DNA from: Corynebacterium lubricantis DSM 45231 | GTDB taxonomy: Bacteria; Actinomycetota; Actinomycetes; Mycobacteriales; Mycobacteriaceae | Assembly (NCBI RefSeq): GCF_000379425.1 | Contig: NZ_KB902194.1 | Span: 1 to 35,177 of the forward strand | Direction: 5' to 3' | Length of the DNA: 35,177 bases | Shown here: in pieces, positions 24,739-33,988 of the stretch | Layout: each line of letters opens with the position of its first letter | How positions within the stretch are numbered: the first letter of the stretch is position 1 | The notes under the pieces: model-generated | Databases searched by the model: none | Told to the model about the DNA's origin: nothing | The model's input: the letters and a program-made list of their open reading frames with translations, nothing else | Position numbers and translations under genes: made by a program

Positions 24739-27567
24739 CTACTTCACCACCAGGTTGACCATGCGACCAGGCACGACGATGGTTTTCACCAGATTCTTGC
24801 CGTCGGTGAGCTCGACAACCTTTGGATCGGCAAGCGCGATGGCTTCGAGCTCGTCCTTGGATGCCTCGGCTGGGACCTGGATGCGAGCCTTGACCTTGCC
24901 GTTGATCTGCACTGGGATTTCCACGGTGTCGTCGACTAGCCACTTCTCGTCGTACTCAGGGAACGGCGCGAAGGTGATGGACTCGGTGTTACCCAGGCGC
25001 GACCACAGCTCCTCAGCGATGTGAGGTGCCAGCGGGGAGACCATCTGAACCAGTGGCACGACAGCCCCGCGCGGAACCAGGTCCGGGTAGGTCTTGGTCA
25101 GGTAGTTCACGTACTCGATGAGCTTGGCCACCACGGTGTTGTCGCGCAGGTTCTCGTAGTCATCGGCGACACCCGCGATGGTGCGGTGGAGGTGCTTGTT
25201 GTCCTCATCGGTCAGGTCGGCCTCGGAAAGAAGCGCTTCGCCGGTTTCTTCGTCGACAAGCAGACGCCACAAACGCTGCAGGAAGCGGTGCGATCCGACG
25301 ACGTCCTTCGTCGCCCACGGGCGCGAGGTGTCCAAAGGACCCATGGACATTTCGTAAACGCGCAGGGTGTCGGCGCCGAATTCCTCGCCGATCTCGTCAG
25401 GAGCCACGGCGTTCTTCAGGGACTTGCCCATCTTGCCGTACTCCTGGTTGACCTCTTCGCCCTGGTAGTAGAACTTTCCGTCGCGCTCTTCCACCTCGGC
25501 GGCAGGCACGTAGACGCCGCGGGAATCCGTGTAGGCGTACGCCTGGATGTAGCCCTGGTTGTAGAGGCGGCGGTATGGCTCCTTGGAGGTGACATAGCCC
25601 AAATCGAAGAGCACCTTGTGCCAGAAGCGGGAGTAGAGCAGGTGCAACACGGCGTGCTCGACGCCGCCGACGTAGAGGTCTACGCCGCCTGGGTCGTTCT
25701 CGGAGCGAGGGCCCGTCCAGTACCGCTCGTTCTCGATGTTGCAGAACTCTTCGGAGTTGTGTGGGTCGATGTAGCGCAGCTGGTACCAGGACGAACCCGC
25801 CCACTGTGGCATGACGTTGGTGTCGCGGCGGTACTTCTTTTCGCCGTCGCCCAGATCCAGGGTGACGTTGACCCAGTCCTCGGCCTTGGCCAGGGGAGGA
25901 GCGGGCTCGGAGTCCGCGTCGTTCGGGTCGTGGGAGACGGGGTTGTAGTCCTCGACCTCTGGCAGTTCCACCGGCAGCATGGAATCTGGCAGCGCATGGG
26001 CGTGGCCGTCCTCGTCGTAGACGATGGGGAATGGCTCACCCCAGTAGCGCTGGCGGGCGAAGAGCCAGTCGCGCAGCTTGTACTGGATGCGCGCAACACC
26101 CTTGTTGTTGGCCACGAGCCACTCGTTGGCCGCGTCGATGGCCTCCTGCTTGCCTAGGCCGTTGATGTCCAGGCCTTCGTCGTTGGCGGAGTTTACGTGC
26201 TCGCCCTCGCCGGTGTAAGCCTCCTCGGCGATGTTGCCGCCTGCGACAACCTCGCGGATAGGCAGGCCGAAGGCGGTGGCGAACTCGTAGTCGCGCTCGT
26301 CGTGCGCTGGCACAGCCATGATCGCGCCGGTGCCGTAGCCCATAAGAACGTAGTCCGCGATGAAGACCGGGATCTCCTCGCCGTTAACCGGGTTCACGGC
26401 GTACGAACCGGTGAAAGCGCCCGTCTTCTCCTTGTTTTCCTGACGCTCCAGGTCCGACTTCGCAGCGACGTCGCTCTTGTACGCAGCAATCGCCTCGGCA
26501 GGGGTGGACTTGCCGTAGGTCCAGCGCTCGTCCACGTCGTCAGGGTAGGACGCAGCAGTGAGCTTTTCGACGAGTTCATGCTCCGGCGCGATGACCATGT
26601 AGGAAGCACCGAACAGGGTATCCGGGCGGGTGGTGAATACCTTCAGCTCTTCGCCGTTGGAGGTGAAGACGACCTCGGCGCCACGAGAGCGACCGATCCA
26701 GTTGCGCTGCATGGACTTGACCTTCTCTGGCCAATCCAACAGCTCCAGATCATCGAGCAGGCGATCCGAATATGCGGTGATGCGCATCATCCACTGGCGC
26801 AGGCGCTTGCGGAATACAGGGTAGTTGCCACGCTCGGAGCGACCGTCGGCGGTGACCTCCTCGTTGGCCAGCACGGTGCCCAGGCCAGGACACCAGTTCA
26901 CCATGGAGTCAGAGAGGTAAACCAGACGGTAATCGTCGATGGCTTGGCGCTGCGCATCTTCATCAAGGGCGGAGTAATCGCGCCCGTCCTTGGTCTTGCG
27001 CTTGCCGGAGTTCAATTCGTCGATAAGCTGATCAATCGGGCGCGCCTTCTGCTGCTCCTCGTCGAACCATGCATTGTAAATCTGCAGGAAGATCCACTGC
27101 GTCCACTTGAAGAACTCCGGGTCCGTGGTAGCAACGGAGCGGCGCATATCGTGGCCCAGGCCGAGGGAGGCGAGCTGCTTGCGCATGTTCTCGACGTTGT
27201 TCATCGTGGTCGTGCGCGGGTGGGTGCCCGTCTGAATTGCGTACTGCTCTGCGGGCAGGCCGAACGCGTCATAGCCCAGCGTGTGCAGGACGTTCTTGCC
27301 GCGCATGCGGTGGTAGCGCGCGAAAACGTCCGTAGCGATGTAGCCCAGCGGGTGGCCAACGTGCAGGCCAGAGCCAGATGGGTAGGGGAACATGTCCTGG
27401 ACGAAGAGCTTGTCCTCGGGCAGCTTTTCATCCGTGGCTAAGTCACCGACAGGGTTCGGCGCGTTGAACGTGCCGTTGTCCTTCCAGTACTTTTGCCACT
27501 TCTTTTCAATGTCGTTGGCCAGGTTGGCCGTATAACGAAAAGCAGGTCCCTCAGTCGCATTGGTCAT
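24739..27567 (-). CDS. leuS: Leucyl-tRNA synthetase
   Basis: This 942-residue class I synthetase charges tRNA-Leu with leucine in the cytosol. The HIGH-type motif is HVGH at residues 69-72 (in [13 protein letters not shown]), and the KMSKS loop is KMGKS followed by LKNAV in the C-terminal half (near base 25,420). An editing domain sits between ([39 protein letters not shown]; given as landmarks). The length is normal for actinobacteria. I choose the ATG at 27567: a GTG at 27591 would start inside the promoter. A -10-like TACACT ends eight bases before the ATG, so the message may be leaderless. This is a housekeeping gene and marks the region as chromosomal. Confidence 0.97.
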   Translation of the reverse strand: MTNATEGPAFRYTANLANDIEKKWQKYWKDNGTFNAPNPVGDLATDEKLPEDKLFVQDMFPYPSGSGLHVGHPLGYIATDVFARYHRMRGKNVLHTLGYDAFGLPAEQYAIQTGTHPRTTTMNNVENMRKQLASLGLGHDMRRSVATTDPEFFKWTQWIFLQIYNAWFDEEQQKARPIDQLIDELNSGKRKTKDGRDYSALDEDAQRQAIDDYRLVYLSDSMVNWCPGLGTVLANEEVTADGRSERGNYPVFRKRLRQWMMRITAYSDRLLDDLELLDWPEKVKSMQRNWIGRSRGAEVVFTSNGEELKVFTTRPDTLFGASYMVIAPEHELVEKLTAASYPDDVDERWTYGKSTPAEAIAAYKSDVAAKSDLERQENKEKTGAFTGSYAVNPVNGEEIPVFIADYVLMGYGTGAIMAVPAHDERDYEFATAFGLPIREVVAGGNIAEEAYTGEGEHVNSANDEGLDINGLGKQEAIDAANEWLVANNKGVARIQYKLRDWLFARQRYWGEPFPIVYDEDGHAHALPDSMLPVELPEVEDYNPVSHDPNDADSEPAPPLAKAEDWVNVTLDLGDGEKKYRRDTNVMPQWAGSSWYQLRYIDPHNSEEFCNIENERYWTGPRSENDPGGVDLYVGGVEHAVLHLLYSRFWHKVLFDLGYVTSKEPYRRLYNQGYIQAYAYTDSRGVYVPAAEVEERDGKFYYQGEEVNQEYGKMGKSLKNAVAPDEIGEEFGADTLRVYEMSMGPLDTSRPWATKDVVGSHRFLQRLWRLLVDEETGEALLSEADLTDEDNKHLHRTIAGVADDYENLRDNTVVAKLIEYVNYLTKTYPDLVPRGAVVPLVQMVSPLAPHIAEELWSRLGNTESITFAPFPEYDEKWLVDDTVEIPVQINGKVKARIQVPAEASKDELEAIALADPKVVELTDGKNLVKTIVVPGRMVNLVVK

Positions 27568-27575
27568 GGTTAGAC

Positions 27576-27581
27576 AGTGTA
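27576..27581 (-). promoter_or_regulatory. -10 element of a probable leaderless leuS promoter
   Basis: On the minus strand TACACT lies eight bases before the leuS ATG, so transcription would begin at or next to the start codon. No ribosome-binding sequence is present, which fits a leaderless message, a common type in corynebacteria and mycobacteria. The -35 region is not clear. Confidence 0.45.
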
Positions 27582-27635
27582 GTAGGCGCACTAGACACGT
27601 GGGGAGCTAGGGCACGCTGGGCGGGATTGGAATTG

Positions 27636-28511
27636 CTACCAGCCCATCTGGTTGGCGCACTGCTGAGTCCAGCCTGAAGTACCGTCGGTAAAGAAGGTTG
27701 TTCCTGTCTGGTGCAAGGACGGATCGCCACACGAGGCAACTTGCTTGTCCATCACGTAGGGATCGGTTTGACCAGGCGCTTCTGTAAAACCGACAACTGG
27801 CTCGGGTGCTTGCGGTTGTGGTTCTGGTTGAGGTGCGGGTTCGGGAGCTTCCTCGACGGTTGTTTCGGCTGGCGCTGGTTGTGCTGGAGCAGGTTCGGCA
27901 GGCATTTCGCTGCTCGGAGCAACTTTTTGCGATGTTTCTCCCTCCGACTTCACCTCGATTCTCACGTCCGTCTTGTCGCTGACCTCGAAATGGATCAGGT
28001 CGACGTTGTCTTGCACTGCTATAAATGCTGTCCCAGTGGCGGAGTAACCGGGGAATTCATCTAGGAGATTGAGGATGGTTTCCCCACCTTCGCACGCAAC
28101 TTCTGGATCTACCGCCGAGATTTCACCTTCAGTTGTCGAAGCTCGCCACGGACTTCGGCGAAATGGCGAAGTGAATTCAGGGTCCGCGTTCTCGGGCATC
28201 GTCGCTTCGAGCTCCAAAGCAATGAAGCGGCCCTCTGCACTGTTGTCATAAGTTTTGCACTCTGCGTCGGGATCAATGTCGGCGATTTCAATCGTCATGC
28301 AGGTTGTTGGATCTACATATGAACAGGGGACATCGAAACTGTCCCCAACTTTGAGCACCTTATCTTTCAGGTCTTGCGATGCACCGGTTGTGGTTGGTTC
28401 CGATGCGACTGAGTTCGTGGGCGTGGTTTCTGGAGTTTCTGGTTCAGTGCTGGAACAAGCACCCAACGCCAAGGTCGTGGCGATGACGAGTGGAAGAAAG
28501 CGGTGGCGCAT
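27636..28511 (-). CDS. Lipoprotein with Pro/Glu/Ala-rich region
   Basis: This 291-residue protein begins MRHRFLPLVIATTLALGACSS, a clear signal with lipobox LGAC (Cys at about residue 19), preceded by GAAAGG. A Thr/Pro/Glu linker is followed by a beta-rich domain (VGDSFDVPCSYVDP, FIALELEATMPEN) reminiscent of DUF4352-type extracellular domains. A second Pro/Glu/Ala/Gln spacer (about residues 205-245) probably crosses the cell wall. The last ~45 residues carry paired cysteines (VASCGDPSL, TQQCANQMGW). I recognise no exact family. It sits upstream of leuS on the same strand. Confidence 0.8.
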   Translation of the reverse strand: MRHRFLPLVIATTLALGACSSTEPETPETTPTNSVASEPTTTGASQDLKDKVLKVGDSFDVPCSYVDPTTCMTIEIADIDPDAECKTYDNSAEGRFIALELEATMPENADPEFTSPFRRSPWRASTTEGEISAVDPEVACEGGETILNLLDEFPGYSATGTAFIAVQDNVDLIHFEVSDKTDVRIEVKSEGETSQKVAPSSEMPAEPAPAQPAPAETTVEEAPEPAPQPEPQPQAPEPVVGFTEAPGQTDPYVMDKQVASCGDPSLHQTGTTFFTDGTSGWTQQCANQMGW

Positions 28512-28679
28512 AGTGGCCTTTCAAGTGCATAGATTCATATATTTACCGTGAAAACTATGACTCTAAGGGACCGGCTCGACAGCAGCTCCACTTCTCGAGA
28601 AGGGGGTTCGAAAACTTGACGCTATTGCCTTGCAAGGGAACTCCCCCATACTGTCCGACCCGCGCAGTACGTTGGCAAT

Positions 28680-29312
28680 ATGAAGGATCCAGATACGGCA
28701 GACTTCCGGGCGCACGGCCCTCTCCCTGTGCCTAATCGCACTGGCCACGAACCCATCCTCGACGCGAACGGTTCCGCTCTGGGTACGCTGACTTCCTTTT
28801 GGCAGTGGGCATATTCCCAAACTCTGGAAAACAATCAGCGCGGAGTCTTTGCTGAGTACCTCGTTGGACTTGCCCTAAATGCAGTGCGTGGCCAACACCG
28901 CGTCGAATGGGATGCCTACGATCTCAAGACCCCTGACGGAATCACGGTCGAAGTGAAATCCTCTGCCTACCTGCAGTCTTGGCCACAAGAAACTCCCAGC
29001 CAACTGAAGTTCGGGATAGCTGAAACCAAGGGCTGGACGGCCGAAACAAACCTTTATGCCGAATCCGCGTCGCGCAAAGCCCAGGTATATGTATTTTGCG
29101 TGCTCACCGCAGTTGATCCTGCCACCGTCGACCCCTTAGACACCCGGCAATGGGACTTTTACGCCGTTCCCTCCTCGCAGCTTAACGACGAGTTTGGCCA
29201 CCAGAAATCCATTTCTCTTTCTCAACTCCTGGCACGCCTCAACCCCGAGAAGTTAACGTTCAATCAACTCGAAGCTGCGGTTCGCGATGCTGGCTTTTAC
29301 CCCAGAGCATAA
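28680..29312 (+). CDS. PD-(D/E)XK nuclease-like protein, stand-alone
   Basis: This 210-residue protein is of unknown function. It holds a plausible PD-(D/E)XK core: Glu59 in GVFAEYLVGLAL, Asp81 in DAYDLKTPDG, then E91-V-K93 in ITVEVKSSAYLQ. The distances (helix, strand D, nine residues, E-x-K) are those of the type II restriction and Holliday-resolvase fold, with a conserved WPQETPSQLKFGI after it. No methyltransferase or helicase gene is adjacent, so a restriction role has no direct support; repair or defence roles are equally possible. The start ATG has no good ribosome-binding site. The 168-base stretch to the divergent lipoprotein gene must hold both promoters. Confidence 0.65.
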   Translation: MKDPDTADFRAHGPLPVPNRTGHEPILDANGSALGTLTSFWQWAYSQTLENNQRGVFAEYLVGLALNAVRGQHRVEWDAYDLKTPDGITVEVKSSAYLQSWPQETPSQLKFGIAETKGWTAETNLYAESASRKAQVYVFCVLTAVDPATVDPLDTRQWDFYAVPSSQLNDEFGHQKSISLSQLLARLNPEKLTFNQLEAAVRDAGFYPRA

Positions 29313-29441
29313 TCTTCCTCACCCCTACCCGGAACCAAGCACTTTCGTTAAGCTAAAGAATGTACGGAGTGCGCTAATTTTTCGGACTTCACCAGGCACA
29401 TTGGGGCACTCTTCAAGTCTACGAACGGAAGGATGATCACC

Positions 29442-29888
29442 ATGAATAGCAGGAAAATTGAAGGCGTCAGTCCCATCGACGAGAAGTACATCGACGAGCG
29501 CGAGATGGTCTCCGAGGGCGGACCCCTTGGCCCCGAGAACTACCACGATGGACGCTCCACAGAGAAGAACATCCAGCAGCTTACTGACGATTTCCTGAAG
29601 AAAGCCCTCCACTCCGAAAAGGGTAGGGAAGCGAAGCTCCTGGCCAAGGACGGTCCGCTCCGCCAGACGGTGATTGCACTGCGTGCCGGCGAAGTAATGG
29701 CAGAGCACAACTCACCACCAGCTGCCTCCGTGTTCGTCCTTCACGGATACCTCAAGGTCACGGGCCTGGATGAGGAAGTGGTGAAGGCGGGCGAGATCAA
29801 GATCTTGACGCATCAGCGTCACTCCGTTGAAGCGTTGCAGGACGCGGTATTTGTGCTAACCACCGTCACTGGCGTGGAAACGGAGTAG
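29442..29888 (+). CDS. Cupin-domain protein
   Basis: This protein of 148 residues starts at the ATG nine bases after GGAAGG; an ATG at 29433 abuts that ribosome-binding site and is unlikely. The hydrophilic first half is followed by a single small cupin (about residues 65-145): LRQTVIALRAGEVMAEHNSP, SVFVLHGYLKV, and HQRHSVEALQDAVFVLTTV. The motif resembles 'LAPLKQTLIALRAGQ' cupins of actinobacteria with no known ligand. Its metal ligands are incomplete (EH and RHS only), so catalysis is doubtful. Its stop directly abuts the convergent stop of the gene at 29889. Confidence 0.8.
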   Translation: MNSRKIEGVSPIDEKYIDEREMVSEGGPLGPENYHDGRSTEKNIQQLTDDFLKKALHSEKGREAKLLAKDGPLRQTVIALRAGEVMAEHNSPPAASVFVLHGYLKVTGLDEEVVKAGEIKILTHQRHSVEALQDAVFVLTTVTGVETE

Positions 29889-31112
29889 CTAGGCAACAAA
29901 TTCTTCACCGAGGTAGGTAAGTGCAGGCTCTAGGCAGTTGGCAATGCCGTAGCCGACGATGAGCTTGCCTACCTCAGTGAGTTGTTCGTGCTCCATGGTG
30001 AACGGCTTTGTCTTCTGTATGCCCAGAACCTGGCGCAGAATGTAATTCATCGCGTACGAGTGCAAGGCTTCATGCGTGTGTGGCTGGTGGCAGTACTGGT
30101 GAATCATTTCGGCCTGTTCAGCAGCAGGAACGCCAAGTGCTCGTTCGGATTTCGCGGGCCCCAGGTAGGCGATCATGGCATCCATAAGCGCGACGGGAGT
30201 GTCAGTGTCACCGATCGCATAAGGTGTTGCCCGAATTACTGCAGGCACAAACAGTGATGGATCCGCTAGAGCATCGCGACCGAGCTCAGTGAGTACGATT
30301 CCACCGCAGCTCATGTCCACGTCAACGAGCTCTGTCCCCATCAGGAATGCAGTCAGCGTAATCTGCTGCAGCTGCTCGTCAAATTGTTCAAGCTTCTTTG
30401 TATTGCGCTTGAGCCAGCGACGAAGATGCTTGTCAGGCACCATGGTCCCCTCCAAGTCCACATGTGGGTGCCTCTGATCAATCAACCGAAGCAGGGAACT
30501 CAGCCTGCCAGCCAGGTGGGCTGCCATGCGAGCATGGTCCTCATCATGCATGTACTCATGTTCGTCGGTGAAATTGCACGCCTGCAGGAGCGCCAGCACT
30601 TCATCATTATGTTTATGCTCTTGGCCAGACCTTTTCGACATTACAAACTTCAGCATGGCAACCCGTGCCAGCCTGCGGACTTCATCCGGGTCTAAAACGG
30701 ACGGCTCTGCCGTCGGTGGATCAACGGCTTCGGCCGCAACGAGTTCCTGGATCACCGGCGACTTCCAGAGAAGGCCCCGCACCCACGCCTGCTCAATTTC
30801 GGAGAGCGGAACGCCATCCGTGTTAAACCCGCAGTCCTGCAGCGTGAAAATCGCATCTTCCAGCGCGTCGTCAGCATCAATGAGATCCGGGGTGAACCCG
30901 AAACCCTCATGGAACGCTTCTCCCACGTCTGCATCAACATCGTAGTCGCGGATAGTGACCGCTACCAGCAACAATGCAACCGTGGAATGGCCCAATGGTA
31001 TTTCAGCCCCAGCATTTACAAGGCCGAGGTCGATGGGTTGTTCATTCATCTCAGCCAGGTCATAAAGTTGGGCCAAAGCGCTGATCTCTTGGTCAATGGT
31101 TGGAGCGGACAT
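29889..31112 (-). CDS. Protein with the shared C-terminal module (copy 3)
   Basis: This 407-residue acidic protein is of unknown function, with the ATG after AGGGGG. The N-terminal half is helical and has no pRiA4b ORF-3 domain that I can see. Middle landmarks are MLKFVMSKRSGQEHKHNDE, HDEDHARMAAHLAGRL and DKHLRRWLKRNTKK. The C-terminal ~135 residues match the gene at 23740: TELV...., LTELGRDALADP, AYLGPAKSERALGV (AYLG at residues 315-318), ILRQVLGIQK and LTEVGKLIVGY. This makes it a third member of the local family. Its opposite orientation and separate promoter argue against a single operon. Confidence 0.7.
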   Translation of the reverse strand: MSAPTIDQEISALAQLYDLAEMNEQPIDLGLVNAGAEIPLGHSTVALLLVAVTIRDYDVDADVGEAFHEGFGFTPDLIDADDALEDAIFTLQDCGFNTDGVPLSEIEQAWVRGLLWKSPVIQELVAAEAVDPPTAEPSVLDPDEVRRLARVAMLKFVMSKRSGQEHKHNDEVLALLQACNFTDEHEYMHDEDHARMAAHLAGRLSSLLRLIDQRHPHVDLEGTMVPDKHLRRWLKRNTKKLEQFDEQLQQITLTAFLMGTELVDVDMSCGGIVLTELGRDALADPSLFVPAVIRATPYAIGDTDTPVALMDAMIAYLGPAKSERALGVPAAEQAEMIHQYCHQPHTHEALHSYAMNYILRQVLGIQKTKPFTMEHEQLTEVGKLIVGYGIANCLEPALTYLGEEFVA

Positions 31113-31272
31113 GGCGATTTCCCCCTGTAGGTATCACCGGCCGAATGTGGCGGCCAGGCGTTCGTCGATAAGCAATGTGCGCATACCGGGCCTCCCCCAA
31201 GGCCCTTGCGGAAGTATGCTGACGCCCAACCTAAATCACGTGCGCAACTTGCGCGAGACCTGCCCAAATAGC

Positions 31273-31310
31273 CTGTGGATAACCCTGTCCAGGAATGTGG
31301 TTATCCACAG
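31273..31310. promoter_or_regulatory. Inverted pair of perfect DnaA boxes
   Basis: CTGTGGATAACC (31273-31284) and GGTTATCCACAG (31299-31310) are perfect inverted 12-base copies. Each contains the strict DnaA box TTATCCACA (31301-31309 on plus; 31274-31282 on minus), with 14 bases between. The pair lies just after the DUF4177 stop. It could bind DnaA, act as a titration or regulatory site, or merely form a hairpin terminator; no T-run follows it on either side. Confidence 0.55.
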
Positions 31311-31320
31311 ATTTCGGACA

Positions 31321-31512
31321 TTAAGGCTTCTCAAACACAATGAGCAGGCCATCTGTGCCACCGGGACCGACGCGGCCCTTCACGGAAGCAGTGGTCATGG
31401 ACTTGTAGGTCCAGCCGTCCTTCGCATGCTCGTTGAGCACCTTTTCAATCTTTTTCGCGTTGAGCTTGTCGCCGACAAGGCCTTCGCGTATTTCCACAAC
31501 TTTGTATTCCAT
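31321..31512 (-). CDS. DUF4177 small protein
   Basis: This 63-residue protein begins MEYKVVEIREGLVGDKLNA and continues KIEKVLNEHAKDGW, ending in DGLLIVFEKP. This is the DUF4177 pattern (YKVVEI...L..LN..G.EGW.......GR.GPGG.DGLLVVFER). A longer frame to 31614 would overlap the start of the divergent gene, so I take the ATG at 31512. DUF4177 proteins are small cytosolic proteins of unknown role. Confidence 0.85.
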   Translation of the reverse strand: MEYKVVEIREGLVGDKLNAKKIEKVLNEHAKDGWTYKSMTTASVKGRVGPGGTDGLLIVFEKP

Positions 31513-31596
31513 GACCTGAGGATACGCCGGGTGGCACGGCCAGGTAAGGCGACGCTTATTGCCATTCATTTCCATTAAAACGATAGGCTGGGACGC

Positions 31597-32522
31597 ATGA
31601 GCGAGCACTTTCACGATTCATGCACCCCCGATCTCGAGCGGGATCTCATTGTCAGCGGCATCAAGGAACCACACAGCCACGCGGCTCACGATCTCGCGGC
31701 GCCAACACGCGCACAGCCAATCGTGCAGGTCACAGCCCAAAACATTGACGAAGAGGTAGTGCAGCGCTCGGCGAAGGTGCCCGTGTTTGTGCTGATCGGC
31801 TCGCCGGTCCAGCAGGGGATGAACGCGCTTTCTGCACAGCTGCGCAGCCTCGCGGAGAGCGCCGGGCTGCGGTGGATCCTGACAGTGATCAACCCGGATC
31901 TCGACCCGGTGGCCGCCTCACATTTCCGCCCGCGCCAGCTCCCCGCCGTGTATGCGGTTGCCGACGGCGCCAGCATCGCCCTTTTCGAGCCCAGCCAGCC
32001 CGGCCGCGACATCGCCGATTGGATCACGGAGATCGTCGATCGCAACGGCACGCAGCTGCCCGGCCTCGACCCGGAGGAGATCCCGGAGCAGGACTCGGCG
32101 ACACAAGGTCACGATCCGCGGTTGCTACGGGCCGCGGAGTCCGTCGATGCGGGGGAGTTTGAGTAGGCAGTTTCGCTTTACGACGACCTGCTGGCCGCCA
32201 CCCCTAACGACCCCACATTGTTGCGGGCCCGCGCCGCAGTCATGGTGCTAGTGCGCGCAGAGCGGATTGATCGCACAACGGATCCACTCGCTAGGGCAGC
32301 GGTGGCACCTTCAGACGTATCTGCCGCTCTCGATGCCGCGGATGTGGACGTACTTCTCGACTTCCCGGCGCGCGCCGTGAACCGGCTCTCGGTGCTGATG
32401 GCGACTGCCTTGGCTGAGGAGCGCGAGGTGCTGCGGGTTCGCTTGCTGGAACTGATGCGGTTGCTCGACCCGAACGACCCGGCGATTCTCATGGCGCGCG
32501 AGAGGATCGCTAGCGCGGTGCT

Positions 32523-32526
<4 letters not shown>
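31597..32526 (+). pseudogene. CnoX/YbbN-like thioredoxin-TPR protein interrupted by an amber codon
   Basis: The frame from ATG 31597 runs 189 codons to a TAG at 32164-32166, then continues open in the same frame to a TAA at 32524-32526. The first part is a thioredoxin fold without CxxC (KVPVFVLIGSPVQQGM at the active-site position, FRPRQLPAVYAVADG later). It ends ...RAAESVDAGEFE, exactly where the TPR part of actinobacterial CnoX-like proteins begins. The second part starts AVSLYDDLLAATPNDP and ends PNDPAILMARERIASAVL, as the family does. The full protein would be 309 residues, a normal length. Explanations are a single-base change (for example GAG or CAG to TAG), a sequencing error, or stop-codon readthrough. 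The family holds unfolded or oxidised proteins for chaperones. Confidence 0.85.
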
Positions 32527-33620
<1,094 letters not shown>

Positions 33621-33636
33621 GGGTGGCCCACCTTTC

Positions 33637-33651
33637 TGAAAACTATTTCCA
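33637..33651. promoter_or_regulatory. Zur-box-like operator before the CobW gene
   Basis: TGAAAACTATTTCCA agrees with the actinobacterial Zur core TGAAAATCATTTTCA at 12 of 15 positions and is itself a near-palindrome. It lies 17 bases before the CobW start. A -10-like TACACT (33670-33665 on the minus strand) lies just upstream, so the box would cover the first transcribed bases. Confidence 0.5.
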
Positions 33652-33988
33652 ACTAACCCTTGGTAGTGTAGCGGACTTATTGGGAATAGATTTCATTTGG
33701 TGGGGCGGTGTACTTGGACGCGGCTTCCTTTCACTCCTACCATCTTGCCTCAAGGCCACCGCATGACGTTGCTATATGCCAAGCAAATTCGCCACATGTA
33801 AATCAGAAAAATCTCATATTTTCACACGTCAACGCCGTTCTGTCCTAGCAGAATTGACATATGTCATCATGTAAAACCATATGTCGAAAGATTTTGCCAT
33901 ATGCTGAATCTCAGAATCAGAATTTTTCGAAGCAGGCAAGCTTTGAAATACCTAGCTTGCAGTGGGTTTCGAACAATGAAAGTTGGCC
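33652..33988. promoter_or_regulatory. AT-rich control region with three CATATG sites spaced 20 bases apart
   Basis: CATATG occurs at 33858-33863, 33878-33883 and 33898-33903, exactly 20 bases apart, so all three lie on nearly the same face of the helix. The first sits in the palindrome GACATATGTC and overlaps a perfect -35 TTGACA (33854-33859). Further on, GCAAGCT (33936-33942) and AGCTTGC (33954-33960) form a hairpin in the presumed leader. This region precedes the broken Schlafen/HATPase gene and is visibly more AT-rich than the chromosome to its left. Apart from the CobW promoter at its left end I see no gene in it. Confidence 0.5.

Noticed and set aside
25021..27441. Long open frames on the plus strand opposite leuS (378 and 414 codons)
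   Set aside because: They are shadows of a high-GC gene: low-complexity Val/Leu/Arg/Asp-rich translations with no motifs, while leuS on the other strand has full family motifs throughout.
31046..31267. 73-codon minus-strand frame upstream of the copy-3 family gene
   Set aside because: No ribosome-binding site, a composition rich in Trp, Cys and Arg, and an overlap with the strongly signalled start at 31112.
31181..31310. Possible chromosomal or plasmid origin around the DnaA boxes
   Set aside because: Only two boxes, no AT-rich unwinding region, and no dnaA, dnaN, parA or rep gene nearby. A GC-rich imperfect hairpin at 31181-31219 is present but unexplained.
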